A DNA stretch of 64,000 bases from positions 19,163,856 to 19,227,855 of the forward strand of contig NC_060884.1 of the NCBI RefSeq assembly GCF_014805685.1, given 5' to 3'. The position numbers and the translations under genes are program-made. Each line of letters opens with the position of its first letter. The first letter of the stretch is position 1. The notes under the pieces were generated by a model. It saw only the letters and a list, made by a program, of their open reading frames with translations, searched no databases and was not told where the DNA came from. This DNA is from Silurus meridionalis. Taxonomy: Eukaryota; Chordata; Actinopteri; Siluriformes; Siluridae. Of the stretch, positions 1 to 13,195 are shown one piece after another.

Positions 1-180
1 CTGCTGTTGGACTTTTATGACTTTTTGCACTTTAATCCTAATTGTAGTACACAATACAGTATGTGGTATAGAGTGTAGCATACTTAAAAAATCTGTATAT
101 TCTAAAATATTGACACTATAAAATGTTTATTCGATTGAATGAAGTAAAGAATAGCTCTTCACGGTCTTTTGGAGTTCATG

Positions 181-181
<1 letters not shown>

Positions 182-249
<68 letters not shown>
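182..249. repeat. (CA)n microsatellite
   Basis: About 34 uninterrupted CA units. The flanks (1-181 and 250-570) hold no recognisable gene or repeat; the reading frame that crosses the tract is a low-complexity artefact. Confidence 0.97.
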
Positions 250-253
<4 letters not shown>

Positions 254-574
254 CTCTGTAATTCTTAAACAGGACTCTTCCAAGAGCTGGCCGCCTGGCC
301 AAATTGAGCAATTGGGGAGAAGGGAGAAGCCTTAGTTAGAGAGGTGACCAAGAACCCGGAGATCCAGTGTGAAGATAGAACAAAGTTACACAAGGACAAC
401 CATCACTGCAGCTCTCCACGAATCTTGGCTTAATGGCAGAGTGGCAAGATGGAAGCCTTTCCTCAGGGCAAAACCCATGGGAGTCTGCTTAAAGTTTGAA
501 ACATGAAGGACTCTCAGACTGTGTGAAACAAGATTCTCTGGTTTGATAAAACCAAGATTGAACTGTTTGGTCTC

Positions 575-768
575 ACTTTACATTCACATTTATGAAATTT
601 GACAAACACCCTTATCTTACAATTCATCTCATTTATAAAACTGAGCAGTTGAGGGTTAAGGGCCTTGCTCAAGGGTCCAGCAGTGGCAGCATAGTGGTGC
701 CTTGGATTTGAACTCATTATCTTATGATCAGAAGTCCAAGATCTTAACCACTGAGGAAACCCTTCCCA
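575..768 (-). mobile_element. tRNA-derived SINE, diverged copy
   Basis: Read on the minus strand, the element starts with a tRNA-like head: an A-box-like stretch after AGTGGTTAAG and a B-box-like GAGTTCAAATCC. The body follows, with CCCTTGAGCAAGGCCCTTAA, which is shared with the copy at 17712-17946. The tail resembles the widespread teleost motif that normally reads as a GTAAGT...AAGGGCGTCTGCCAAAT-type end. Several substitutions show it is old. The family assignment comes from memory of teleost SINEs. Confidence 0.7.
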
Positions 769-1019
769 ATTTAAAAACATTATGTCTGAAAGAAATCAGA
801 CACCTCTCAACACCTGCCCAAAACCATCCCAAGAATTGTCATGTTGTGGGGTGTTTTTCAGGAGCAGGGACTTGGCAACTGTGAATGTCTATAACTTGGA
901 CTTGATCTCTGGACAGACCTGATCTTGAGAGGATTTGCTATAAAGAATGACAGAAAATCTGTCAGTCCAGGTGTGCAGAGGATGATGCATCATTCAGCAA
1001 TAAATACTTTATTAAAGTC

Positions 1020-1320
1020 AGGGACTGATATACTGTAGGGTGAGGAGGCCTGCGATGCAGTTACCATTCCAATTTATCCCAAAGCTGTTCTATAGGGTTG
1101 AGTTTAGAGTTCAAGTTATTCAAGATCTTGCTCTACAACCTTAATGGAGTTCACTTGCAAAGGAGCATTATCATGCTGGAACAGGTTTGGATCTTCTAAA
1201 TTAAGTGAAATGACCCAACAATTTTTCAAAAGCCCAAACAATGGTTGACAGCCTTCAAGTCAGCACAGTGCTCATTTATAACCTTTAAATGATAACGATG
1301 AGTTCAGGAAGAATTCCCGA
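1020..1320 (-). pseudogene. Tc1-like transposase C-terminal remnant (family A, copy 1)
   Basis: The minus-strand translation, interrupted by stops and shifts, shows the end of a DDE transposase: a HDNAP-like block near 1175, then LNPIEQLWD near 1085 and RRPPHP near 1050. These match the second aspartate, the DLNPIE-LW glutamate region and the C-terminus of Tc1-type transposases. Two other pieces of the same family lie at 10530-10745 and 55315-55480. No terminal inverted repeats were found next to it, so this is a truncated fossil. Confidence 0.65.
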
Positions 1321-4300
1321 AGATGAAGTTGTACCAAACAGCTGTTATGCAATGTTTATTTAAAATATTAATCAGGCGAAGTGCATTAACTTATTACACT
1401 CTACTGCTGCAGAGACAGATTTCCTTCACATTTATCAACCGGTGTAGATAAAAGGGTGTCTTTAAGGGCGGATGCTTTTGTTGTATCAAGATGTTATCAT
1501 GTCTCTGCTCATTCTCTTAGGTGCTTTAGACTTTGTATTTGACAAGACCAATATTGATTCAAGAAACAAATGAAGACTATCTGCAGTAGGTAAAAAAAAC
1601 TTAAAGCTCAAAAGGAAATGTCTTAAAATGATATGCACTTTGCTTTTCTGTGAACTCATCTGTCTGCTCTGAGAAAACACCTCTGTCCACCTCTTAAATA
1701 AATGAGGTGAGACACCAGCTCATTTACAGATTTACTGTTTAATCCATAATAAAGTATCTTGGAAAAGAGTGATATAGTCTGGCAAGAAAAAGGGCACGAT
1801 TTAGCACCAGCCTCTTTCTTGTAAGCCCTTTGATGTGTAGTCAGGGAAAATCCTGGAGCTTGAGCACTGTAGAAATGTTGCATAAACTACAAGCGATTAC
1901 CAGCAGTGGCATTCAGCACTCAGGCATTTTGCAACAGACAGTAAACTGTTTAGGAATAAGAATGAGAAGAAGAGAAAGCTGTCCATGAGTAAATGAATGT
2001 AACTGATGAAGAAGAACAAGTGGCATTTATGTCTGAATGCAAGGAGAATTGCATGTTCATTGAAAGTGTTGAAATAAGTAGTGTTGACAAATGGGGGTGG
2101 GAAGACACCTCTTTTGTTCAAGGGGGAAAAAAACATCAAGGCTGATTGCAAAGAGCTGAAGAGCATAGATAAAGGTGTAACGTGCAACCGGTGGTGTAGT
2201 TGAAAGGTTGGTGACTAAAGCATTTAATCAGTGGCGATCTCAGAGCTGATTGTTACTGTGCAGAGATGAATAATAGTAAAAAATAAAAAAATTGTGTCTA
2301 CAATATTAGCAATCCATCCACATCAAGTATGCACTGATCCAGACCACACACCTCTCCATTAGTAATGGTAGCATTTTAGCTGTATGCTTTAAATGTGCTT
2401 ATGTGCCAAGGCATATCATCACTGCCACAAATCTGCCATACACACACACCCTGCCATAGATATGTCTGTAATCACAGCTCCAGCACCAATGAATGCCACT
2501 GCATAAATGTCTTCTTTTTTTTTTGGTAAACATCCATTAAACACACAGCTGTCTCTGGGCCACCCAGCTTAGAACAAGGAAAAGGATCAATCACACCGAC
2601 TACAGACTAGCGGCAGATGACAAACATAGCTAAGCGCAGATTCGTACATTATTCATACAAAGCAGGTGCAAAATTGAACCTGAATGCAAACAAAATTTGG
2701 GTACATTACTACACAGAATCCATCAGAAATTTGAGAGGTGCCTTTTGATCTTTCAGAATGATTCAAAATTCATGTAGCAAACAGGAGTGAAAGTAATGAC
2801 TTGCTTTAGCTGTCGCATCAGGAATTGAATATAAATCATAGAAGCATGTTTTTTTCTTGGCTGGATTAAGTGTTGGGGAAAAATCATGGGGCATTTCCCA
2901 ATAGAAGGACTTTTACTTGTAGGATTTAGCTTAATCAATGTCTGGAAAAAGCCAGCCTGTAGAGTCTGCAGATGTATTTCATCATATCACAAGCAAACCC
3001 AAGTCCAGTAAATGCTTATCTGGTTAAAGCAGAGAAAATATTTGCTATTCTAGGTTAGTCTGGGATAATTCTGGTGCTATAAGCTTTGGCAGTTAAACTG
3101 CTAATAGCATGAATCTGCAAACTGCTGCAGAACCGTTGCCTAAATGTTATTTCCATTACCAGAAAAATAATTCAGCCTGTTATTATTTAAAGCTAAGCTA
3201 AATAAACAAATTCATTGTAAATGACCCAGTATTACACACTTTGAGAAGCAATATTTTCTTCAAATGTAGAAAGGGCAGCTGATGAATATTTCCATTCTAA
3301 TTCTAATAAATAAATAAAAAGAGAGAGCCATCACCTATTCATGGCCATGATTTTTACAACTGAAGTCCTTTTGTACATATTTTAATATTACTATTCTGTT
3401 TGCACTGCATGAAGGTGGGCAAAATTATTATTTGCACATTCAATTTATCATTTAGCAATTTACATATTCATATCCTCACCACCCAAGCATTCATTAAAAA
3501 CTTGCTATTTAACATTCATCATACTGATGTACTACCTGACATTCCAGGATACATATGCAGTATATTTGATGTTTGAAAATAGAAAAATTACTTTTTTATT
3601 CATGATAGTCTATATGATGGCATGTTTTATAATAAATAGAAACCAAATCATAGGAGTAATGAACATAAAGTGTCATAAATGCGTTCATTTATTGATGTAT
3701 TATTACTTACTGCTTTATACTTGCCTGGGTCATTATGGGTCTAAACACTGGGCACGAGGTAAGAATACACCCTGGACAGCCCTCCATTCTTACACACTAA
3801 TATCTTTGAGCCATTTAGCATAGCAAATCCATTTTCCTTTCTTTGTGGAGCAGCTCTACAAGGTCTCCTTATTTACATGTGACTTTCCTTTAGGTTTTAG
3901 TGATGAGTTGTTCAGGAATAACAGGACTCAGGACTAATGAGATGTCTTAGACAGTGATTCACTTATAACATGAAAAACCATAGATTCTGTACAGAAAACA
4001 GAAATGATTAGTTTACTTGAATCTTCTGGTCCAGGTCATTCATTCTTTTGTTAACTTTTTTCCCTCCTGCTTTTGTTCTTTTTGCTTTAAATATTTGAAT
4101 CTCAAGAATAATCATTTTTGTTTCCTGTACAGAGCCTAACCAGCTTTTACATTACAAATGAATGATGCGGTGCAGGCATGAACAAATCACTCTCTCACTC
4201 TCACTCTCATTAGTCAAAAGTCATATTAATGATTTGTTCAAAATGAACTAACCTTCACAAGAACCTGAAGGAAAACTACTTGGAAATAAGGTGAACAAGC

Positions 4301-5213
4301 AGCAACAACCTAAAAGACAGAAACACCTCCAGAAATCAAGCTCCACAAAGACAGTCATTTAAGCTCAGAACACAACCTGCTGTGCCACCAGGAACTCATT
4401 TTTACCTTTTAAAAACAAGCTGCAGTTTTCTCAACTAAAAAAAAGAGCTGTGTGAATACATGAATCACTGTGAAGAGAACCTAGCTGTGGGTGCCTATAC
4501 TGTCACTCTACCTTAAACACTAGAATTCTTAGTAATTCTTAGACTCTCAGTAAAGTGTCACATTTAAAAACTGCATAGAATTCATGGATCTCACAGGGTT
4601 CTCTGATAAAATGAGTAGATTCCCATAATGCACTACAAACTTTGATCATTTTTTATTCTTCACACTGTGGTATGATAGTAGTATTCAAAAGAGTTATGAA
4701 ATGAAATCTTAAATGTATGTTTTTTTCATACCTGCTATTAGGCTTAGCTAAGTGCACTAACATATATCCCAGCTGAATGATGGTCCTTCAAAGAACTGAA
4801 TGAAAGCTGTAAGGAGCTAGCTGCTGAAATGGCCATGACAGCAGGGTTTGCTGAACACTGTGACTGTGACTAAATTGGTAAAATACATTTTCAGGTAAAA
4901 AAAATCAAACAGAACACCACATAGGGTTTACTAATATTGAAGCCGTTCTGACCTTGTCTGGTTAGCATTAGCTCTAAGGACTGGGAAGACAACTATTGAC
5001 AGCACCACATGCTAATATCATCTAGCCAGATTAAGCCGCATTCACATTTATTGTACTAGTTACAGTGAATAATTTTCAGTAGATGCTGTACATGCTGCCT
5101 TATTACTTACAATTCGATATTACTAAAAATCCTTTTTACACATTTTATTGTCATTGTTCGGCACAGAGCAGCATCAGAAATGTGTTCAGCCTAGAGGGAA
5201 CAATGTTACTTAC
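1321..5213. other. grm4 intron downstream of the first coding exon; no other feature seen
   Basis: The donor at 5213/5212 opens this intron toward lower coordinates. Nothing resembling the next grm4 coding exon (which would begin with the IPQISYAS-like lobe sequence) was found down to base 1, so the intron is longer than 5.2 kb. The stretch is AT-rich with short open frames that look random. Confidence 0.6.
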
Positions 5214-5741
5214 CTTGAACAAGCGCAGGATATTAGCTACCATGATGGACACTGAGCTAGAAGAAGCACCAATGACACCCACAACTCTTTCTGGCTTTGT
5301 AATGATGGGAGAGCCACCATCAGCACACTTCACATCCATCCCATCCTTCTCTATAAGTGCCTGGACAAATGTTAGTGATTGCTCCAGAGCATGTGTATCT
5401 CGGGAACAAGTGTCCAGAATACGGGCCCCCAGTGTGATGTTGGGAAGCAAGTCGTGGTCATTGTTAATGCGGTCCAGAGCAAAAAGCATTGCCTCCAGAC
5501 GATGAATTCCCTTCTCCTTTTTCAGTTCTCCACATGGCTTTCCACCATGGCCTCTTGCATGCACTGGGAACAGTCCTCCCAGAGAGATGTCTCCATCGAT
5601 ACGAATAGAGTTTAGATATGCATGGCCTGGGCCTTTAGTTTTTGCTGCCAAAGTGGTCAGAAAGAGACATAGAAGAACAAGCAGTGAACATAAGCCACAG
5701 CAGCTGGTCAATCTGACTCCACTTAATAAAGGTGGAGACAT
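5214..5741 (-). CDS. grm4: Metabotropic glutamate receptor 4, first coding exon (partial gene)
   Basis: Encodes 176 residues of a group III, Gi/o-coupled presynaptic glutamate receptor (mammalian protein about 912 residues). The ATG at 5741 is followed by a hydrophobic signal peptide (about residues 14-33, [19 protein letters not shown]) and then the start of the Venus-flytrap ligand-binding lobe: [55 protein letters not shown] and [15 protein letters not shown]. By count, K77 and R81 correspond to K74 and R78, the ligand-contacting residues of mammalian mGlu4. The match is closer to mGlu4 (HALEQS, DRINND, GARILD) than to mGlu8 or mGlu7 as I recall them. The exon ends TTCAAG|GTAAGT at 5214. 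A leftward reading to TTG at 5801 has no ATG and belongs to the leader; an in-frame TGA lies at 5814-5816. Fish may carry grm4 duplicates, so a or b is undecided. Confidence 0.9.
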
Positions 5742-6018
5742 TGCAACAACCCAGCTCTTGTCTATCCTTCTGTGTTTTTTCTTACTTAAAAAGGTGACCA
5801 ATGGTGGACCCTTTCAAGGGTGTAAAAGCATTTTAAAGCTCATTGTTGTATCAATATATCAAGGTAGGTGCAACAAAATGAAATATACATTTGGCTTTAC
5901 TAGAAGGTGCTGTCTCTTATTCCATTGTTCACAGTCCATAAATATTCATCTCCTTGAGGTCAGGTTTTTCAAAAGCTCCTTAGGCCTGAGATAGAGCTTT
6001 GTCCTCTGGAGTGACTTC
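5742..6018 (-). promoter_or_regulatory. grm4: grm4 5' untranslated leader in the first coding exon
   Basis: On the minus strand a pyrimidine tract and TTTCTCTTTTCCAG| end at 6019, giving a well-formed 3' splice site. The exon therefore starts at 6018 and carries about 277 nt of leader, which implies at least one upstream non-coding exon. The leader contains several upstream ATGs (5949, 5939 and more before the main start). The longest upstream frame runs 5939-5859 (26 codons plus stop). All seen stop before the main ATG. The main ATG has G at -3, a fair context. Confidence 0.65.
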
Positions 6019-6106
6019 CTGGAAAAGAGAAATGATGAAAAGGATTTAGTCAAAAATGCGTGGAACATCTTGACTGGTTTGGGCAGCACTGAATTTTCCA
6101 TTTTCT

Positions 6107-7690
<1,584 letters not shown>

Positions 7691-7699
7691 GACATTTCA

Positions 7700-9002
7700 G
7701 AGAGGCAGAGTCTCTCAGAAGTAAAGATGGGCCGAGGTTCATCAATCTGCAAAAACTGTGTCTACAAGCTGTGGAACAATTTTAGAATTTTAGTTTCTCA
7801 ACATCAAATTGTAAAGGATTTGAATATCTTATCATCTGCATTATATAATATCATCAAAAGATTTAGAGAATCTGGGAACATTTCTGGGTACAAGGGACAA
7901 GGGACAAGGGTGACAATCAATATTGGAAGCCTGTGATCTTCGGGCCCTTAGCCAGCACTGCATTGAAATTAGGCATGATTCTGTAATGAAAAAAAATGTA
8001 TGGGCTCAGAAACACCTTTAGAAATCATTCTCTGTAAACATAGTTTGCCGCACCATTCACAAATGCAGGTTAAAGCTCTATCGTGCAAAAATAGAAGCCA
8101 CAGGTGAACATGATCCAGATATTTTGCCGTCTTCTCTGGGGTAAAACTCATTTAGGGTGGACTGTGGAAAGTTCACAGACAAAGTGGAAAACTGTTCTGT
8201 GTTAACGCAAATATAAATTAGAAATTTTTGGAAACCATGGATGCCGCATTCTCTGACTAAAGAGGAGAGAGACTGGCCAGCGCTAATTAAAGATGAGAAA
8301 CATATACAGATTTAAAGCAACATTTGGTTCTATCCAGACAGCATATTTTTTAGGAAAGGCCTTACAAGGTTCATCAAGACAAGAACGTTTGTTAATTAAT
8401 ACCACGAGATAGCTTAGGTAGGGTTTTTTGTCACTCAATATGCTGTCGGTACCGAAGCAATCCTTAATAGATGGATTTACATAACTTGGGGTGCAGAAAA
8501 TCGGTTGCATATAGCTAAACAGATGTCGTTTTGTTTATCCTTAATTCATATACAGTGCAACCTTCGATACTTGCGGGGGTTGCGTTCTAGACCCCTCGCG
8601 AGTAACAAAAAATCATTAGGTTTTAACTCTCTCCTTTTGACGGTTCCTTTTTCAAGGGGAATTGTACATGTACTGTACTGTAAACTCAACGAAAATTGTG
8701 AATTATTGTCATTTTTTAGGAAAGGCTTTACAAGGTTCATCAAGACAATGCTAATCCACACACTGCATTTATTACAACAGCATGCCTTCATAGCAGAACA
8801 TTTTGGGTGTTAAACTGGCCAGCCTACAGTCCAGACCTTCCACCAATTGAAAATATTTAGCGCATCATGAAATGAAAAATATGGAAAAAAAGACCCAAGT
8901 CTATTGAGAAGCTAGAATCCCGGGACATTGCTCTTTCAAAATTCCAGCAACTGGTCTCCTCTGGTCCCAGGGGTATATGGGCTCTTGTAAAAAAAAAGGC
9001 CT
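7700..9002 (+). pseudogene. Tc1-like transposase remnant (family B), interrupted
   Basis: The plus strand keeps the N-terminal helix-turn-helix part of a Tc1-type transposase (7727-7936; IIKRFRESGNISGYKGQGTR) and, after many stops and shifts, the C-terminal part at about 8745-8960: DNANPHTAF, NWPAYSPDL and PPIENI, i.e. the second D and the E region of the DDE triad. Between them 8383-8710 is an unrelated insert. An in-frame TAG follows PIENI. Clearly non-functional; no flanking TIRs were identified. Confidence 0.75.
8383..8710. repeat. Foreign insert in the Tc1 remnant, flanked by a 38-bp direct repeat
   Basis: The insert is bracketed by two copies of a 38-bp piece of the host Tc1 sequence, 8345-8382 and 8711-8748, with one mismatch (cc/ct). 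The insert itself (from 8387) is a second copy of 9913-10216, including the left end of the MITE described there. The long flanking duplication is not typical for DNA transposition. Confidence 0.85.
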
Positions 9003-9912
9003 GTGTGACCTTATATATTTTTTTTTTTCTATGTTCTATGTGTGTGTAATGATCGAATAATAATATATTTTTTTTAAATTTTAGATCAAAAAGATCAAAA
9101 AGTGACCATTAATATGATTCACTAAATGACCATTTGTACAATACATTTCATTTAATACATTTGATGCTTTGAGTCATTACATTCTTCTTTATCTGGTCAA
9201 TGCTGCATCAGTGCTAGTGTTATCTAATCACAGTTCAAACACATGCACCCATGACCTATTTCTTCACTACAGCAGATTTAAAATTGTCAGCAACTGTCTT
9301 TTATTGTTGCTCACCGAAGCTCAAAAACTCATTTTAACCTCCACTTATAACTGTTTTAGAAGCAGCATATTGCAGTGGCCTTTAATCCCAGTACTAAGCT
9401 CAGCAGACCATTTTTATTTGATCCCACCCTTCTTCTTTTTACCTCCACCCCTTATTCTTGTACTAAGAAGATGCAGATATGTCTACTCAAGTGTATGATA
9501 CTTCAAAGACTTAAAATGGGATTTTTGCAGGAGCCATGAAATGATTTTTTTTTTTAACACTATGCTTTGATAAGAGAGCTTACAAGGGATTCATTCCCCC
9601 CAGAACAGAGAAAACGATCCACATGTCTCAGGCTCTGTTTCTGTTTGTTCCAAGAGATCTGCGTGAAAGTGTGGACTGTATTTTAACTATCTTTGATTAT
9701 GGAGGAATATGGCTGCTATCTAAAATCTGTATGACAAGACAGAATTACTTAACCAATATGGCTGTAATTCCAGTGAATTGTGTGGGAGAAGATTCAAGCA
9801 CCTGCTGCTTACAATCTCTCATTATCAAAGTGCTCAGGGAATCCTCCCTCTCTCTTACATCAAGCGCCGCACCCGCACCCCATTTGCTTTACCCAAGCTG
9901 TTGGCTGTGAAA

Positions 9913-10216
9913 GTTTGTTAATTAATACCACGAGATAGCTTAGGTAGGGTTTTTTGTCACTCAATATGCTGTCGGTACCGAAGCAATCCTTAATAGATGG
10001 ATTTACATAACTTGGGTTGCAGAAAATTGATTGCATATAGCTAAACAGATGTCGTATTGTTTATCCTTAATTCATATACAGTGCAACCTTTGATACTTGC
10101 GGGGGTTGCGTTCTAGACCATTCTAGAAAATCTCTCCTTTTGACGGGTTCTTTTTCAAGGGGAATTGTACATGTACCGTACTGTAAACTCAACGAAAATT
10201 GTGAATTACTTGTCAT
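9913..10216. repeat. Direct-repeat partner of 8387-8712
   Basis: Starts GTTTGTTAATTAATACCACG and stays collinear with 8387-8712 to GAAAATTGTGAATTA, with scattered substitutions. A block of about 30 bases present in copy 1 (near 8597-8630) is replaced by a short sequence here. The two copies are in the same orientation, about 1.2 kb apart. Confidence 0.9.
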
Positions 10217-10437
10217 AAATGTTTTATTTACTACTTCAAATGAATAATACAATAATAAAATAGCTTTCCAAACATTTTTATGTAATTTATTAGTACAAAC
10301 TTTCAAACTTTTAAGCCACTCGCGGCTTCTCGCGAACTATTGGATTTTTTGCAAGTTACTCTTAGTCCAGTTCCAAATCAAAAATAGCGAACTATCGAGG
10401 TTGTGTGTCAAGGTCTCGAGTATGGAGGTTCAATTGT
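10079..10437. mobile_element. Non-autonomous DNA element with imperfect TIRs (pogo/Tigger-like)
   Basis: The left end CAGTGCAACCTTTGATACTTG after a TA faces a right end whose reverse complement reads CAATTGAACCTCCATACTCG. Inside are matching inverted phrases (GCGGGGGTTGCG / CGCGGCTTCTCGCGAAC). Length is about 360 bp and it has no coding capacity. The left part also occurs at about 8554-8712. The superfamily name is a guess from the style of the termini. Confidence 0.5.
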
Positions 10438-10529
10438 GTTTCCTAAAAGCATGTTAAAAAATATGACATTATATTTTATATGACTGATCACACCCATATC
10501 TGCTTAAAAGTTCCCATTCCAGGTTAGAC

Positions 10530-10745
10530 TAACTTTATTGCTGTTATAATAACCTCCACTTTTATAGGAGGTCTCTGAATTAAATTTCGAAGTGTGACTG
10601 TGAGCATTTGACCATTCAGCCACAAGAGATTTGAGATTAGGCATAGTTCATCCCAAAAGTGATCGCTAGTCTAAAGGTTGCAAGCCACTTAAATTCTTCC
10701 ACTCCAAACTTGGCAGCTGTCTTTAAAATTTGATAACCTGGAAAT
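10530..10745 (-). pseudogene. Tc1-like transposase C-terminal remnant (family A, copy 2)
   Basis: Shares with the fragments at 1020-1320 and 55315-55480 the phrase GCTGTTATAATAACCTCCA and the CAGCCACAAGAGATTTGA type of sequence. Minus-strand translation keeps FGVEEFKWLA. Heavily decayed, without termini. Confidence 0.6.
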
Positions 10746-13179
10746 GTTCACCCAACAGTCAGCTTTCTCTTTCCTTATAACAATCACCAATTATAGAAGT
10801 ATTACACATAATAAAAATATTGGAGCATTGTATATCAAGTGTTTTTTGGGAGTTTTTTTAGCCTAGGTGTGCCCTGCTAGATTGTTTGTTAATAACATTA
10901 ATTATGCCTACACTTGGTTTGAGCTCTGGTTTCATTTGAGAACAATGCCAATGTTGTAAAGAAAAAAAAAAGATTAAAAAAAATATGAAGAGCAGAGCAC
11001 TGTTACCTAAACCTATGGGAGAAAAACAATTAATTTTGAAGCTAAAAAAGGTGGGGTGTTTGATCAGAGACATTGCCCAAAACAATTGGACTGACCTAAA
11101 AAAATAAAGAATCCACTGGTGTACTAACAACCAGACAGGTTGTTTAAAAAAATACAAAAACTTTTTTGCATGTCCAAATGTTTCAACTGTTTAATATTTC
11201 AAGAAGACTTTCAGAGCAGACATTTAGAGGCCATACCACAAGAGTTTTGGAACCAACATTAACCTCTACCAAAGAAAAGGAAAAGCCATTAGTGTAGAGA
11301 AAGACAGTATCGCTCATGATCCAAAACATATGAGCTTATTAGCTTATTATTGCATGGCTGCTTCTAAAACTGTGAAAGGCTCACTAATCTTTATTGATGA
11401 TAACTTATCACAATAGCCACAGAATGAATTCATAAGTCTAAAGAAACAGCCTGCCTGCTATTTTACAGAGAAATAAATGTTATTGGGATGTAGTTCAGCA
11501 AGACAACAATTGTAAATGTAATTTAAAATGCAGCCAAATCATACTGCCAACACTACACAGAACTTCATCAGAGGAAAAAATAGTGCAAGATGAAAAGTTG
11601 GCTTAAGTCAGTTATCAGACCGCAACCCTGCATTCAAAGTAAACAACAACTGAAAGAAGTAACAAAAGAGAATTAAGCAGTTTGGGATATCAGTGGGCCC
11701 TTGGCTTGGTTGATGCAGTAATTACAAGCAAGGAATAGGCAACCAAATATCATGTGTTATTTACTTTAACCTTACAATATAATCTTTTACAATACTTTTA
11801 CTGACCTAAAATGTTTAGCTCCCATGTTGTTCTATTGTCTCATATTCATATTTTTATCCCAAACCCAAATGTCTTCAGTCTACAGCAAAAACAAAAGAAT
11901 TGGCCTTGCTGTTCCAGTACAGTACAGAAGGGACTGTAGGCTGAGCTGAAAGATCTGGGAAAGAAACTGAATCACTGATATTAAAGTGAAAGATATTTAG
12001 GATTGTAAGTAAGTCATGTAAGCTGTTATTTCTACTTTAAACCTTTTCCTTTCTAGTTGAAATAAACCTTAATACTTTCATTGTAAATGTTTTCACAGGT
12101 AGGAAATTACTACAAATTCTGTAAGAGGATTAGACATACAACTGAGCACAAATCCCAAATAATCACTGTTTGTACAAGTGTTGACTTCATTACAACAAAT
12201 AAATGAAAACTTTTGACAGAGTCATATGATAGCAATCGTGTTTTGTGATGAAAGTCTTATAATCTACTGAGCAAACAATGTGGATTAAAGAATTATTGTC
12301 CTGTTTCAACAGCTATTGTTTGAGTGTGCAGCCATTAAAACTGTGGAGGAAACTGGCAAAAACAAACAATTCACATAAGGAAAAAGAGTTCCAGGTCTCA
12401 TGTTCTCTATTGTTCCTTCTATTGTTCTATGCTGTATTGTATTGTATATGAAACACTATAGTTAAAATTCATGTAAAACCTTCGGTAAGAGATAATAAAT
12501 GATAAGCATTTATAATGTCTCATATTTCATTTTTTGCTCAGCAATACATGATTTGGATTTCACAAATAGGATTTTATAGATAAAAACAAAGCTAGTCTAA
12601 CACAATTGCTATTTGGATCATGTCACAGAATACTGCTCATTTTGTGTTTCACAGCTTCATCAAATCCACTACAGAGATACCATTTAATCAGTTAAAACTG
12701 TAACTGATCTTAAATAATCTCCCTTCCTTGAAGTTAACAAATACAAAAAAGGTCCATGCACTGGAGTAAAGGTTGCTTTTGACAGAGGTACTCATAACCC
12801 AGTAGATCCATTACACTTTCATCTATTAGCAAGCTCCTTTGAATACGGATTTCCATTAGGTGAGTCATTTGTTACAGTTCATTCACTTGAATATAATTTT
12901 CATCATTAGTGAGTTAAATCAAGGGGCAGTCTTCATACCCGTTCTCTATTCAACATAGGGAAGAGAACACTAGTGATGACACAGGAAATGAGTCAGTTTT
13001 TTACACACACACACAAAAAAAGGTCAGACAAAAAAAAAATACAGGTTAGACAATAATGTCTTAAAGGTTTAAACAGTTTGTGTATGAAAATGTGAGCAAT
13101 TATTAATAATAATTATACTTGAATCTATTCGATATGTGTACTTTATTTAAGACTTCTTTGAAGTGTGTATTGCTATGTG
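10746..13179. other. AT-rich desert; nothing recognised
   Basis: No exon-like, RNA-like or repeat-family sequence recognised. Short frames are random in composition. Confidence 0.5.
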
Positions 13180-13195
13180 TTTGTCTCTAGTCATT
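13180..13195. repeat. Target-site duplication, left copy, of the RTE-like LINE
   Basis: TTTGTCTCTAGTCATT here matches TTTGTCTCAAGTCATT at 15353-15368 in 15 of 16 positions. They flank the LINE exactly at its two natural ends. Confidence 0.8.

Noticed and set aside
5742..5801. An upstream extension of the grm4 frame to 5801
   Set aside because: It begins with TTG, has no ATG, and precedes the signal peptide that starts at 5741.
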